Assembly (NCBI RefSeq): GCF_000763495.1
Contig: NZ_CP009576.1
Coordinates: forward strand, 692,001 to 756,000
DNA length: 64,000 nucleotides
Source: Listeria ivanovii subsp. londoniensis
GTDB taxonomy: Bacteria > Bacillota > Bacilli > Lactobacillales > Listeriaceae
Reading direction: 5' to 3'
The notes under the pieces are model-generated. The model made no database searches. It saw only the letters and a program-made list of their open reading frames with translations, and was not told where the DNA came from. A program made the translations under genes and the position numbers. Numbering within the stretch: position 1 is the first letter of the stretch; each line of letters opens with the position of its first letter. Shown here piece after piece: positions 16,739 to 25,417 of the stretch.

Positions 16739-17365
16739 TTAGAATTTTTGAGCAAGTTCAGCAGCTTCTTTGGCACCTGCTGAGATAATATCTTTTGCTT
16801 GGTCTGGTTTTGCATTGTGACCTTCTACAATCACCATTTCTGGTTCGGAAATTCCGAAGTGACCAAGGACATTTTTTACGTAATTTACAGACATTTCGAA
16901 GCTTTGCATTGGGCCATCTGAGTAGATTCCGCCACGTGCATTAAGTAAAGCTACTTTTTTATCTGTAACAAGACCAATTGGACCATTTGCAGTATATTTG
17001 AAGGTTTTTCCAGCTTGATTCAAATAGAATAAGTAAGTTAAAAATTGAGCCGGAATACTGAAATTCCAAAGTGGGAAAGCCATAACGATTTTGTCGGCTG
17101 CTAAGAATTGATCTAAGTAACCATTGGCGATATCAGCCAAGCGTTTTTCTTCACTGGTAAGTGTTTCACCAGCAACATCTTTATGTAATCCACTCATCAT
17201 TGTTACATCATAATAAGGTAGATCAGCTTCAAATAAATCTAATTCTGTCACATTATCGTTCGGGTGTGATTTTTTGTATTCGTTTAGAAAAATTTCGTAT
17301 AGTGCTACACTCACTGAGCGTTCTGCAGGTAAACCGTTTGCTTTGATGAAAAGTACATTTGTCAT
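16739..17365 (-). CDS. FMN-dependent NADH-azoreductase / quinone reductase (AzoR/AcpD family)
   Basis: The 208-residue flavodoxin-fold protein has the AzoR motifs A-F-P-L-W-N-F-S-I-P-A (flavin site) and L-L-N-A-R-G-G-I-Y-S. It should reduce azo dyes and quinones by two-electron transfer from NAD(P)H using FMN. The start is ATG 17365, with GGAGG about 9 nt upstream; the frame is open further upstream but without a ribosome site. It is divergent from a MarR gene that heads an operon with an NADPH:quinone oxidoreductase, so both enzymes may respond to the same electrophile or quinone stress. Confidence 0.92.
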   Translation of the reverse strand: MTNVLFIKANGLPAERSVSVALYEIFLNEYKKSHPNDNVTELDLFEADLPYYDVTMMSGLHKDVAGETLTSEEKRLADIANGYLDQFLAADKIVMAFPLWNFSIPAQFLTYLFYLNQAGKTFKYTANGPIGLVTDKKVALLNARGGIYSDGPMQSFEMSVNYVKNVLGHFGISEPEMVIVEGHNAKPDQAKDIISAGAKEAAELAQKF

Positions 17366-17478
17366 TACAATCTTGCCTCCATTTATAAAAGTATCTATCA
17401 AGTGTAGCGTATAAGTTAGTATAACAGCAAATAATATGCTTACAAAAAATTAGTTACTATTTAAAATGAGCATATTCT

Positions 17479-17532
17479 TTGTACTTTAGAATAGGACGCG
17501 TATAATGATTGATATATCATTTGACATATCAA
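17479..17532 (+). promoter_or_regulatory. Promoter and MarR operator upstream of marR/oxidoreductase
   Basis: TTGTAC (17479-17484), a 16-nt spacer and TATAAT (17501-17506). Immediately downstream, TTGATATATCAT (17509-17520) and TTGACATATCAA (17521-17532) form a 24-bp dyad covering the start site. Its placement suggests repression by the MarR protein encoded at 17545. Confidence 0.8.
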
Positions 17533-17544
17533 CTATGGAGGTGA

Positions 17545-17985
17545 ATGAAGCTGGAACCATGTACAGAACAATCTGAACTACTTTACCGAATGCATTTGCT
17601 ATCAAAAGAAATTAGTCATGTTTTTGAACAGCAAACGAATCGAAGTTTTACTAAAGTAGAGATTTTATTTCATATCAGGCAAACACCCGGCCAGAGTCAA
17701 AACAAACTAAAAGAAAGCTTGTATATTGATTCGGCAAGTATTACAAGGCATTTAAAGCGTATGGAAGAGCAAGGACTGATTACTCGTGAAAAGAATGATG
17801 AAAACAAACGCTACACATACTTGTTTTTAACCGCAACTGGTGAAGCGGAATTAGCTTCTTTACTTGCAGAAAAAGAGAATTTTCAAAATGAAGCACTAGC
17901 AGGTTTTTCAGAAGAAGAAGTTGCCTTTTGGTTAAAATCAATCACAAAAATGATGAATAATATCGAGAAAATGGAGGAGAAATAA
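17545..17985 (+). CDS. MarR-family regulator
   Basis: The 146-residue protein has a MarR winged helix (SQNKLKESLYIDSASITRHL, then wing E-K-N-D-E-N-K-R-Y). The ATG at 17545 lies only about 2 nt after GGAGGTG, unusually close. No better in-frame ATG, GTG or TTG exists nearby, so the real start may differ slightly (CTG 17551 would have ideal spacing). It is followed 2 nt later by a quinone oxidoreductase gene and is divergent from the azoreductase. A dyad at 17509-17532 is the likely operator. Confidence 0.88.
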   Translation: MKLEPCTEQSELLYRMHLLSKEISHVFEQQTNRSFTKVEILFHIRQTPGQSQNKLKESLYIDSASITRHLKRMEEQGLITREKNDENKRYTYLFLTATGEAELASLLAEKENFQNEALAGFSEEEVAFWLKSITKMMNNIEKMEEK

Positions 17986-17987
17986 AA

Positions 17988-18929
17988 ATGAAAGCAGTAG
18001 TAATCGAAAATTATGGTGGTAAAGAACAATTAAAAGAAAAAGAAGTAGCGATGCCTAAACTAGAAAAAAATCAAGTTATCGTCAAGGAAAGCGCAACTTC
18101 CATCAATCCAATTGACTGGAAGCTTCGTGAAGGCTACTTAAAACAAATGATGGACTGGGAATTTCCAATTATATTAGGGTGGGATGTTGCTGGTGTTATT
18201 TCTGAGGTAGGAGAAGGCGTGACAGATTGGAAAGTTGGCGATAAAGTATTTGCCCGTCCAGAAACAACTCGCTTCGGGACATATGCAGAATATACTGCAG
18301 TGGATGACCATTTATTAGCGAAAATCCCTGATGGTATTAGTTTTGAAGAAGCTGCTTCAGTACCACTTGCTGGCTTAACAGCATGGCAAGCACTATTTGA
18401 TCATGCAAAACTTCAAAAAGGTGAGAAGGTATTGATTCATGCAGGTGCTGGTGGCGTTGGAACTTTTGCAATTCAACTAGCAAAACATGCAGGAGCAGAA
18501 GTAATAACAACCGCTAGCGCTAAAAACCATGAATTACTGAAATCACTTGGAGCGGATCAAGTAATTGACTATAAAGAAGTTGACTTTAAAGATATTCTTT
18601 CTGATATTGATGTGGTTTTTGATACAATGGGAGGACAAATCGAAACGGATAGCTATGATGTTTTAAAAGAAGGAACTGGACGATTAGTAAGCATTGTAGG
18701 GATTTCTAACGAGGAAAAGGCAAAAGAAAAAAATGTGACATCGACTGGGATTTGGCTGGAACCTAATGGCAAACAGCTGAATGAGTTGGCTAAATTATTG
18801 GAAAATAAAACTATAAAAGCGATTATTGGAGAAACTTTCCCATTCTCTGAAAAAGGTGTTTTTGATGCACACGCTTTAAGTGAAACACACCATGCAGTCG
18901 GAAAAATAGTGATTTCGTTTAATAAGTAA
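17988..18929 (+). CDS. NADPH:quinone oxidoreductase, zinc-free MDR family
   Basis: The 313-residue medium-chain dehydrogenase/reductase has an N-terminal GroES-like domain (D-W-K-L-R-E-G-Y, then GWDVAGVISEVGEGV) and a Rossmann domain with the nucleotide loop H-A-G-A-G-G-V-G-T-F-A near residue 150. It lacks the zinc-binding cysteine cluster, as is usual for quinone oxidoreductases of this group. It is co-transcribed with the MarR gene 2 nt upstream. A role in detoxifying quinones or electrophiles is inferred from family and neighbours. Confidence 0.92.
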   Translation: MKAVVIENYGGKEQLKEKEVAMPKLEKNQVIVKESATSINPIDWKLREGYLKQMMDWEFPIILGWDVAGVISEVGEGVTDWKVGDKVFARPETTRFGTYAEYTAVDDHLLAKIPDGISFEEAASVPLAGLTAWQALFDHAKLQKGEKVLIHAGAGGVGTFAIQLAKHAGAEVITTASAKNHELLKSLGADQVIDYKEVDFKDILSDIDVVFDTMGGQIETDSYDVLKEGTGRLVSIVGISNEEKAKEKNVTSTGIWLEPNGKQLNELAKLLENKTIKAIIGETFPFSEKGVFDAHALSETHHAVGKIVISFNK

Positions 18930-18937
18930 AATTTTCG

Positions 18938-18968
18938 AAAGGCTAGATGTCAGTATCTAGCCTTTTTT
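18938..18968 (+). terminator. Terminator of the MarR/oxidoreductase operon
   Basis: Arms AAAGGCTAGAT (18938-18948) and ATCTAGCCTTT (18955-18965) form a perfect 11-bp stem followed by a T run. Confidence 0.95.
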
Positions 18969-19037
18969 GCTGTTTGCTGGAATAGTTTTAGTGGGATATA
19001 ATAACGAAAGAATAGTAGTGGAAATACGCAGTTGTTG

Positions 19038-19280
19038 TTAGTCCTCTGTGAGAAAAATAAGATCATTTGTCACTTCTAAATCACTTAGTTGTTTAGCAAC
19101 TATGTCAGCTCCGGTGTTTAATGTATAAGCAATCTGAGTGAGAACTCGGAGACTAATATCAGAAGTACGGACATTTTTATCAATTAATTTCTGTAAAGTT
19201 CCTTTCTTTAAACGAGTATTAGCTTCGACTTCAGCAATGTTAGTGTGATTATTTGCTAGAAATTGTTCCATTGGATGCAT
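19038..19280 (-). CDS. Small Xre-like DNA-binding protein
   Basis: The 80-residue protein has a predicted helix-turn-helix in its first half (A-E-V-E-A-N-T-R-L-K-K-G-T-L-Q-K-L, with L-R-V-L-T-Q-I-A-Y following), resembling a reduced Cro/C1 domain. An acidic tail ends in T-E-D. GAGGTGG lies just before ATG 19280. Targets are unknown. It is divergent from the GDPD gene 106 nt away. Confidence 0.7.
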   Translation of the reverse strand: MHPMEQFLANNHTNIAEVEANTRLKKGTLQKLIDKNVRTSDISLRVLTQIAYTLNTGADIVAKQLSDLEVTNDLIFLTED

Positions 19281-19386
19281 AATTCCACCTCTTTCGAATA
19301 GTTAATTTTATGAATTAATTATAACTAATTTTACTTCTTAGATAAACTGTAAAGCCTTATAAGTAAAATAGGAAGGAGGGAACTCA

Positions 19387-21144
19387 GTGAATGATATAAA
19401 AAATAGTTTGAAAGTTATATATCAATATCGGATGGACTATCTTAAAGTCACTTTATTACTGACGACAGTTCAATCCTTTGTTATTCCGCCATTTATTTAT
19501 TATTTCTTTTTCTTTATTCTTCGGATTGCTGGGGTACCAGGTATTACAGACTCGAACTTAGGCGATATATTTTCAAGCCCAATCGCTGTTATCATGCTAA
19601 TTGTATTAGTATTGCTTATTTTGTTGTTTGTTTACTATGAATTAGGATTTTTCATTTTAATGGCTATTTACCAACTTAGGGGAAAAGACTATACCATTTT
19701 AAAAATTCTCCAAAGACTTAACTCAAAAGCAAAATATTTCATTAGTTTTCAAGCAATTTATTTTCTTGTTTATTTCTTTTTGCTGCTACCAATTGCAGGG
19801 TTATCTTTACCACTAACTATCACGGAAGATTTGTATTTACCACATTTTATTACGGATGAATTGATGAAGAGTACTGGAGGGATGTGGCTATATTTTATTG
19901 CTATTAGTATTATTTTTTACATTAGCGCTAGACTTGTTTTCGCGCTGCCATATTTTATTGAAGATAAGTCACTTAAAATTAATACAGCAATAAAGAAAAG
20001 TTGGCAATTTCCACAGAAACGTTTATTTACGATGTTGTTAAAATGGGTATTAATCATTGTTATTACTGGATTTGTTATTTCCATTATTGCCTCCATAATT
20101 ATGTTTCCTTTATTTTTAGTAGAGAAATTTTCAGCAGAGGTAACGGTATTTGTAGCTGGATTAACCTTAACGATACTTCAAATAATCGGTTTTTTCTTTG
20201 CTGGGATTTTTCAAGGTATTATTGCCCAACTATTAGTCAAAAATGCGTTTATCATTGAGACAAAAACTGAATTGTGGCAAGCGAACCGTAGCCAATTCTT
20301 CCCTAAAAAACAGATTATTATCAGTGGAATAGTAGTGTTCATCTTCGTCAGTGGTTTTAATGTGTATGCTGTAAATTCGACTTTATATGAGCCAAACACT
20401 AAAATCATTGCTCATCGCGGAGATACGATGAATGCAGTGGAAAATACAGTAGAAGCAATTGAATCAGCAGCTAATGCTGGGGCGGATTATAGTGAGATAG
20501 ATATTCAAGAAACGAAAGACAAGAAATTCATTGTTTTCCATGATTTAACACTTCGTAGATTAGCAGGAAGTTCGAAGAGAGTAGCAGATATGACACTAAA
20601 AGAACTACAACAAATCGAAGTACATAGTGGTACTTATTCTTCTAAGATTGCTACATTGGAAGAGATTATTGCAACTGCGAAAAAGAATAAAATTGACTTG
20701 CTTATTGAAGTTAAATTACACGGCGCAGAATCTGGGGACATGGTTAATAATTTAATCGCGCTACTAAAAAAAGAACAAGTAACAGATAAATATTTAGTTC
20801 AATCACTTAATCAGCCAATTATGGAGAAAATTGAAAAGACAGATCCAACTTTAAAAACTGGTATTATTTTAGCGTTAAATATTGGTAATTTACCAAAAAC
20901 ATCAGCTGATTTTATTGTCTTAGAAGATTTTTCAATCAACAAACGATTACTTACACAAGCAAAACGAAATGAAAAAATGGTGTTCGTTTGGACAGTTAAT
21001 AAAGAAAAATTAATGCAAATGTATTTAAGGAAAAATATTGACGGCATCATCACAAATTATCCTGCCAAAGCAATCCAACTTAGAACTACTTTCAATGAAA
21101 ATGATTCGTTTATGAATCGGGTGAAAAATCGCTTAACGTTTTAA
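19387..21144 (+). CDS. Membrane-bound glycerophosphodiester phosphodiesterase
   Basis: The 585-residue protein has an N-terminal membrane domain of about seven or eight helices (residues 15-340; the GPDPase membrane domain) and a C-terminal GDPD TIM barrel (residues ~340-570). Catalytic motifs seen are A-H-R-G-D near residue 342, E-I-D-I-Q near 375 and F-H-D near 388, as in enzymes hydrolysing glycerophosphodiesters or glycerol-phosphate polymers. The barrel should face outside, so lipoteichoic acid or phospholipid headgroup turnover is plausible. It starts at GTG 19387 with AGGAGGG upstream. Confidence 0.92.
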   Translation: MNDIKNSLKVIYQYRMDYLKVTLLLTTVQSFVIPPFIYYFFFFILRIAGVPGITDSNLGDIFSSPIAVIMLIVLVLLILLFVYYELGFFILMAIYQLRGKDYTILKILQRLNSKAKYFISFQAIYFLVYFFLLLPIAGLSLPLTITEDLYLPHFITDELMKSTGGMWLYFIAISIIFYISARLVFALPYFIEDKSLKINTAIKKSWQFPQKRLFTMLLKWVLIIVITGFVISIIASIIMFPLFLVEKFSAEVTVFVAGLTLTILQIIGFFFAGIFQGIIAQLLVKNAFIIETKTELWQANRSQFFPKKQIIISGIVVFIFVSGFNVYAVNSTLYEPNTKIIAHRGDTMNAVENTVEAIESAANAGADYSEIDIQETKDKKFIVFHDLTLRRLAGSSKRVADMTLKELQQIEVHSGTYSSKIATLEEIIATAKKNKIDLLIEVKLHGAESGDMVNNLIALLKKEQVTDKYLVQSLNQPIMEKIEKTDPTLKTGIILALNIGNLPKTSADFIVLEDFSINKRLLTQAKRNEKMVFVWTVNKEKLMQMYLRKNIDGIITNYPAKAIQLRTTFNENDSFMNRVKNRLTF

Positions 21145-21151
21145 ACAACAA

Positions 21152-21190
21152 AGAACCCGTAAACAAACTATTGCCTACGGGGTTCTCGTT
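21152..21190. terminator. Terminator between GDPD and lipoprotein genes
   Basis: Arms AGAACCCGTA (21152-21161) and TACGGGGTTCT (21176-21186) pair with one bulged base. The convergent gene ends at 21189, so it may serve both. Confidence 0.75.
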
Positions 21191-21689
21191 ATTTTAATTC
21201 AAATGATTTTTTAACAGTATTATCGCTAAAACTAATGAGTTCTTTTGCTTCAATATCGACTTTATTTTGCGTATCTTGCAAACTGTATGTTTCGGTTACT
21301 TCAAGTGATGAGCCTGGCTGAACGTCTTTATCTGTGTTACCTAAGACATCTCCTGAAGATACCGTTGTTTCTAATTGTGTGCCATTTTGAAAAGCCTGTT
21401 GATCAATTGCCACCATGAATGAAATATTTTCTTTGCTATTATTGGTGAACTTACTTTTGACAGCGATGGCATCTTTTCCTTCATAGTCTTTGATAACTTC
21501 TGAACTAATGATTTCGACTTGATAATCTCCTAGTTTATTTGGATCTTTTTTCTTCTTCTCTTTTGTTTCCGCTTTTGCTGTCTCTGTTTTAGCTTCACTT
21601 GATGTATCTTCTGTTGTGCCACAAGCTGTAAGTGCAAGTGAAAGCGTAAGACCTCCTATTAATAATAAAGCTTTTTTCCATTTTTTCAT
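21189..21689 (-). CDS. DUF5067-type lipoprotein
   Basis: The 166-residue protein has a lipoprotein signal peptide with lipobox L-T-A-C (Cys23), a Lys/Glu-rich linker (residues ~30-52) and a beta-sandwich domain (Y-Q-V-E-I-I-S to the end) with the F-x-N-N-S-K-E-N-x-S pattern of DUF5067/DUF4352-like extracellular domains. It is probably a membrane-tethered immunoglobulin-like protein of unknown role. GGAGAGA precedes the start. It is downstream of a kinase gene but separated by a terminator. Confidence 0.85.
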   Translation of the reverse strand: MKKWKKALLLIGGLTLSLALTACGTTEDTSSEAKTETAKAETKEKKKKDPNKLGDYQVEIISSEVIKDYEGKDAIAVKSKFTNNSKENISFMVAIDQQAFQNGTQLETTVSSGDVLGNTDKDVQPGSSLEVTETYSLQDTQNKVDIEAKELISFSDNTVKKSFELK

Positions 21690-21739
21690 TGTATTCTCTC
21701 CTTCTTGGTTTATCTGCTTCTATTAGACCATGTGTATAT

Positions 21740-21770
21740 AAGAAAAGTCCTATGCAATGGGCATAGGACT
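21740..21770 (-). terminator. Terminator of the kinase gene
   Basis: A perfect 10-bp stem AGTCCTATGC/GCATAGGACT (arms 21746-21755 and 21761-21770) is followed on the minus strand by TTTTCTT. It overlaps the kinase stop codon. Confidence 0.88.
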
Positions 21771-22884
21771 AAGAGATTAGTGTGTTGAAAATTGCTGAGA
21801 TTAGAATACAAATAAATATATAAACAGGGATACCGATGGCTCGTAGTACAAATGAAGTTGATTTTAAAAGAGGTAGTTTTTTCCATATGCCACATAGATT
21901 AGTAAAAATAATAAAGGCAGGAACAATTAAGACAAAGTTGCTAAAAAAGTTCTCTGTGTGAGTCATTTTGGAGCTTTCTAAAGGTTCGCTAAACAAACCA
22001 AAAAGTAAGAAAATATAGCCTAAAATAGCAACCACCATTTTCCAAGTACGTCCTGTCCTAAAACCGGGAATGTTCCTGTACCAAGGAAGAAAAACTTGCT
22101 CAGGTTCCTCTCTCAAGTTTTCAAAACTTGCGAAATCGGATAGCTCAGAGACAAAAGTTGGTCCAAGCGAATCATTTTTGACCGCTGTTCGAAATTCTTC
22201 AATTGTTTGATAACGCTTGTCAGGGTCAAAAGATGCAGCACGATGGGCGATTTTTTCAAGGGAAGTGGTGTTTTCTTTACCGGGTAAGATGTTTTTTTCG
22301 CATAAGAGTTCGAGCATAAGGATACCGATACTATAAATATCTGAACGAGCATCGGTTTGTGAATAACCGTATTGTTCGGGAGCGGCATAACCAATTGTGC
22401 CGAGGTTAACAGTGTCTTGGTTTTTGCCAATCTCGTAAACACGAGAAGCATCGAAATCAATTAATTTTAAGATGCCGTCATTCGAAATCATAATATTGGA
22501 TGGTTTAATGTCCCGATGAATGATATCATTAGCATGGAGTTCGGTAAGCGCGTTTGCTAGCATTAACATGAGTCTCGTCACTTCACTAGGAGCAAATGTA
22601 GGATGTTTTTTTACTAAATCTGCTAAATTTTTCCCATTAATATATTCTTCGTAGACAATCAAATGTTTTCCACTAGGAATCATCACTTCTATTTTAGGTA
22701 GGTAATCACTAGATAATTTTTTCAGTTGCTCAATAACAGGAGCATAACCAATCGGAAGTACCTTACGAACAAATAATTCTCCTGACGAAATATTCCGAGT
22801 GAGGATAGCAGGATTTTCTTTATCGTTTAATTCATCTAATTTTTTGTATTGTTGTTCTATAAAAGCAAGTGTCATTTCTCCCAT
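21769..22884 (-). CDS. Membrane Ser/Thr protein kinase, Hanks type
   Basis: The 371-residue protein has a kinase domain (residues ~10-250) with catalytic loop H-R-D-I-K-P-S-N, the metal-binding motif written D-F-D (LIDFDAS) in place of DFG, a P+1 loop G-T-I-G-Y-A-A-P-E-Q, and an ATP-lysine candidate in F-V-R-K-V. The glycine-rich loop is not recognisable. The C-terminal part has two or three membrane helices (residues ~280-370), with no PASTA domains. This differs from PrkA/PknB of Firmicutes and suggests an accessory kinase. It is divergent from an HTH gene that may be its partner. GAGGGG precedes ATG 22884. Confidence 0.88.
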   Translation of the reverse strand: MGEMTLAFIEQQYKKLDELNDKENPAILTRNISSGELFVRKVLPIGYAPVIEQLKKLSSDYLPKIEVMIPSGKHLIVYEEYINGKNLADLVKKHPTFAPSEVTRLMLMLANALTELHANDIIHRDIKPSNIMISNDGILKLIDFDASRVYEIGKNQDTVNLGTIGYAAPEQYGYSQTDARSDIYSIGILMLELLCEKNILPGKENTTSLEKIAHRAASFDPDKRYQTIEEFRTAVKNDSLGPTFVSELSDFASFENLREEPEQVFLPWYRNIPGFRTGRTWKMVVAILGYIFLLFGLFSEPLESSKMTHTENFFSNFVLIVPAFIIFTNLCGIWKKLPLLKSTSFVLRAIGIPVYIFICILISAIFNTLIS

Positions 22885-22956
22885 TTACATAAAATCCCCT
22901 CTACACCTTTATAGTAAAATTATAGCATGAAGCATAGTAGTCTGGTACTTATTCCA

Positions 22957-22965
22957 TGATATAAT
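22957..22965 (+). promoter_or_regulatory. Extended -10 promoter for the HTH gene
   Basis: TGATATAAT fits the extended -10 (TGnTATAAT), 28 nt before the ATG at 22993. No good -35 box is seen, as is common for extended -10 promoters. Confidence 0.6.
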
Positions 22966-22992
22966 GAAAAAAAACAGTCGGAGGCATGCCTA

Positions 22993-23448
22993 ATGGATGG
23001 GGAAAAAGAGACAAGTAAGTTACTTCATGAATTAAAAAAAGCGACCAATTTGCGCCAAGTTTTAGATGAAAATGAGGGTGAATTTAAATCAAATGAGATG
23101 GTTAGCTATTTAAAGGAATTATTAGCAGAAAAAAATTTGACGAAAGCGAGTGTTATTCGTTCGGCAAGACTTCATGAAACATATGGTTATCAAATATTTA
23201 GTGGGGTGAGACGGCCGTCACGGGACCGAACGATTGCACTTTCTTTTGGATTTAAACTTTCGGGGTTAGAAGCTAGTCGTTTGCTGAAATATACGGAATA
23301 TCCACCACTATACGCAAAAAATCGCCGGGATGCGATTATCATTTTTGCTTTGGATCATGGTTATTCACTTGATCAAACAAATGATTCGTTATATGACCTA
23401 GAAGAAGCATTGATTGAAACATACAAAGAAGAAAAGCCAACTATTTAA
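22993..23448 (+). CDS. Helix-turn-helix protein divergent from the kinase gene
   Basis: The 151-residue protein has a helical region resembling a divergent Xre domain (LTKASVIRSARLHETYGYQI, then SGVRRPSRDRTIALSFGF). GGAGG lies 8 nt before ATG 22993. It is transcribed divergently from the membrane Ser/Thr kinase with 108 nt between the starts, so it may be a substrate or a regulator of the kinase. That link is inference from position only. Confidence 0.7.
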   Translation: MDGEKETSKLLHELKKATNLRQVLDENEGEFKSNEMVSYLKELLAEKNLTKASVIRSARLHETYGYQIFSGVRRPSRDRTIALSFGFKLSGLEASRLLKYTEYPPLYAKNRRDAIIIFALDHGYSLDQTNDSLYDLEEALIETYKEEKPTI

Positions 23449-23503
23449 ATTTTCATCGTAGTCAAGTATAATATAAATAAACATATTTGATTGGAGATCA
23501 GCA

Positions 23504-23893
23504 ATGCTAAATAAACAAACGATTTTAGAAGTAGCAACAAGTGAAAAAAATGCAGGAGATTTTCCTAAAGTTATCGCAGGTTTCAAACAAATTGGTGTAG
23601 TCAAATATCAATTCCTTGTACAAAAAGGTATTTATATATTTTGGGATGCTAGCGAAAAGAAGATAGAAGCGCAACTAAATGGTGTTCCTAAACCGTTTGC
23701 TCAAGAAGTTTCAACAGAAAAAATTAAAAAAGCTGTTCAACAAGCCCAAGCAGGTTCCATCCATTTTGAAGCATTTATAGAATTAGCTGGTTTAGCAGGA
23801 ATCGCTCTTTGGGAAGCGGATTTAGATCAAATGACAGTTACTTATATGAATGAGCCTTTAAGTGAGGTACTTAGCGAACCAATTCCAGAATAA
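23504..23893 (+). CDS. DUF1398 family protein
   Basis: The 129-residue soluble protein is related to E. coli YbcV (DUF1398), with the pattern F-P-x-V-I-A-G-F, the H-F-E-A-F-x-x-x-A-G-L-A-G-I-A-L-W-E segment and a final Y-M-N-E/D-x-x. Its function is unknown. TTGGAGA precedes ATG 23504, with a TATAAT box at 23467-23472. It is monocistronic with its own terminator. Confidence 0.85.
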   Translation: MLNKQTILEVATSEKNAGDFPKVIAGFKQIGVVKYQFLVQKGIYIFWDASEKKIEAQLNGVPKPFAQEVSTEKIKKAVQQAQAGSIHFEAFIELAGLAGIALWEADLDQMTVTYMNEPLSEVLSEPIPE

Positions 23894-23899
23894 ACAGTT

Positions 23900-23926
23900 A
23901 AAGACAATAATTTATTGTCTTTTTTA
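23900..23926 (+). terminator. Terminator of the DUF1398 gene
   Basis: AAAGACAA (23900-23907) and TTGTCTTT (23915-23922) form the stem, followed by more T. Confidence 0.85.
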
Positions 23927-23986
23927 GTACTTTTTAATAAATGAAAATATGTTAAGCTGAAATAGATAGAAAAGAGGTAATGGTAA

Positions 23987-24727
23987 ATGGACATAATAAC
24001 ATATTTTCTAATAGCGCTTAGTACAAGTGTTATCGGAAGCTTTTTAGGAATTGGTGGCGGTGTCATCCTTTTGCCAATCTTATTATTGATGGGTGTTTCT
24101 CAGGGGACAGCTGCTTTTAGTTCTGCATTGACGGTGTTTACGATGGCGATTTTCACCTGCAGCATCTACTATAAACGAAAACAAGGGGATGTTGGACTAG
24201 CATTAAAAATAGCGATTACAAGTATCCCGACCACTTTTTTAGGAGCCATGGTCAATCAAATGCTACCTGAAACAGTTTATCGCTTTTTATATGGAGTTTT
24301 AATCGTCGTACTGCTGCTACTAATGGTGTGGAAAAAGAAACGCCATAGTGAACAACCACATTTTTTAAGTAAATACCGGATTATGCCATTTGTATTTGGG
24401 ATTATAATTGGATTTTTAGCAGGGTTGTTCGGTATTGGTGGGGGACCGATTGTCATACCAATACTACTATTAATATTTATGTTAAATCAAAAAACAGCAT
24501 CGGCCACATCTAGCTATGTAACACTACTAACTTCATTTGCGAGTATTGGTTCTTATGCGATTATTGGTGGAAGTGATTTTTCAATTGGAATTTATATGAT
24601 ACCTGGAGCTATTCTTGGAGCGTTAATTGGTACTCGTTTAAACAAATTACTAGATGAAAAATGGATTGCGATTCTATTTAATATACTTTTAGTCGCTTTA
24701 TTTGCATTGAACTTAATTAAGATTTAA
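23987..24727 (+). CDS. TauE/SafE-family anion (sulfite-type) exporter
   Basis: The 246-residue membrane protein has about eight helices in two repeated halves. Each starts with the family motif G-x-F-L-G-I-G-G-G (near residue 20) and G-F-L-A-G-L-F-G-I-G-G-G-P (near residue 150). The family exports sulfite, sulfoacetate or related anions, but the substrate here is unknown. AGAGG precedes ATG 23987. Confidence 0.9.
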   Translation: MDIITYFLIALSTSVIGSFLGIGGGVILLPILLLMGVSQGTAAFSSALTVFTMAIFTCSIYYKRKQGDVGLALKIAITSIPTTFLGAMVNQMLPETVYRFLYGVLIVVLLLLMVWKKKRHSEQPHFLSKYRIMPFVFGIIIGFLAGLFGIGGGPIVIPILLLIFMLNQKTASATSSYVTLLTSFASIGSYAIIGGSDFSIGIYMIPGAILGALIGTRLNKLLDEKWIAILFNILLVALFALNLIKI

Positions 24728-24728
24728 T

Positions 24729-24760
24729 AAAAACAAGCTATGAAAATTAGCTTGTTTTTA
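24729..24760 (+). terminator. Terminator of the TauE-family gene
   Basis: Arms AAAAACAAGCTA (24729-24740) and TAGCTTGTTTTT (24748-24759) are perfectly complementary. Confidence 0.92.
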
Positions 24761-24807
24761 TTGTGTCGCGTTTTTATGGTAAGCTTAAAGTGACAAGGGG
24801 GGAGCAT

Positions 24808-25086
24808 ATGAAGAAAAGCAGGCAAGACTTTGCCGCATTTTTGCTAACAATCGTAACAGTAACTTGGGTTATTTTGACTTGGGGATTACATATTTCAGGC
24901 ATTGTACCAGGTGGAGAAAAGGGGATTTCATACAAACTTATTCCGCTATTTTTAAGTATTATTTCTACTATTAGTGTTTTTTTTGTGAAGGAAAAGCTGG
25001 TGAAGTGGATTCTTTTAAGTTTTAATATTTTATTATTAGTTTTGATATTTTTTATTTATCATATTGGAGAAATAGGGATGCTTTAA
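24808..25086 (+). CDS. Small three-helix membrane protein
   Basis: The 92-residue protein has three predicted membrane helices (about residues 10-30, 42-60 and 65-85). ATG 24808 is chosen because GGGGGGAG lies 3-4 nt upstream, whereas the open frame back to 24763 has no ribosome site. No family is recognised. It is followed after 12 nt by another small gene and is probably co-transcribed with it. Confidence 0.75.
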   Translation: MKKSRQDFAAFLLTIVTVTWVILTWGLHISGIVPGGEKGISYKLIPLFLSIISTISVFFVKEKLVKWILLSFNILLLVLIFFIYHIGEIGML

Positions 25087-25098
25087 GCAGGAGTTGAT

Positions 25099-25374
25099 AT
25101 GATGGAACGACCAACGGAAGCGGTAATTTATCAGATTTTAGCTAGAACCGAGGATGCAAATGCCACGATGGATCACTTGATGTATGAATGGATGTCATTT
25201 CCAGGGGCTAGATCATTTACTAAAAATCAATTACTTTTTGCAGTCTATTGGTTGGAAGCAAATGAATTTATTTTTCGGAGTGCGGAAGGTCTGACAACTA
25301 GATATTTCAGAACGACAAAGGGGAATGTGAAATTGGCTGAAATAGAACGAATTCATTTAAATATGACAAAATAA
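25099..25374 (+). CDS. Small protein with winged-helix-like features, unknown function
   Basis: The 91-residue protein has an alternation of helices and a beta-like end (F-T-K-N-Q-L-L-F-A-V-Y-W-L-E-A-N-E-F-I, then T-R-Y-F-R-T-T-K-G) resembling a PadR- or MarR-like winged helix without a dimer domain. DNA binding is a guess. GCAGGAG precedes two adjacent ATGs (25099, 25102). Confidence 0.65.
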   Translation: MMERPTEAVIYQILARTEDANATMDHLMYEWMSFPGARSFTKNQLLFAVYWLEANEFIFRSAEGLTTRYFRTTKGNVKLAEIERIHLNMTK

Positions 25375-25417
25375 AATGGCTTGAAGTTCCATCGAATTTG
25401 GATTTCAAGCCATTTTT
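25373..25417. terminator. Bidirectional terminator
   Basis: Arms AAAATGGCTTGAA (25373-25385) and TTCAAGCCATTTT (25404-25416) are perfectly complementary over 13 bp, between convergent genes. Confidence 0.92.
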
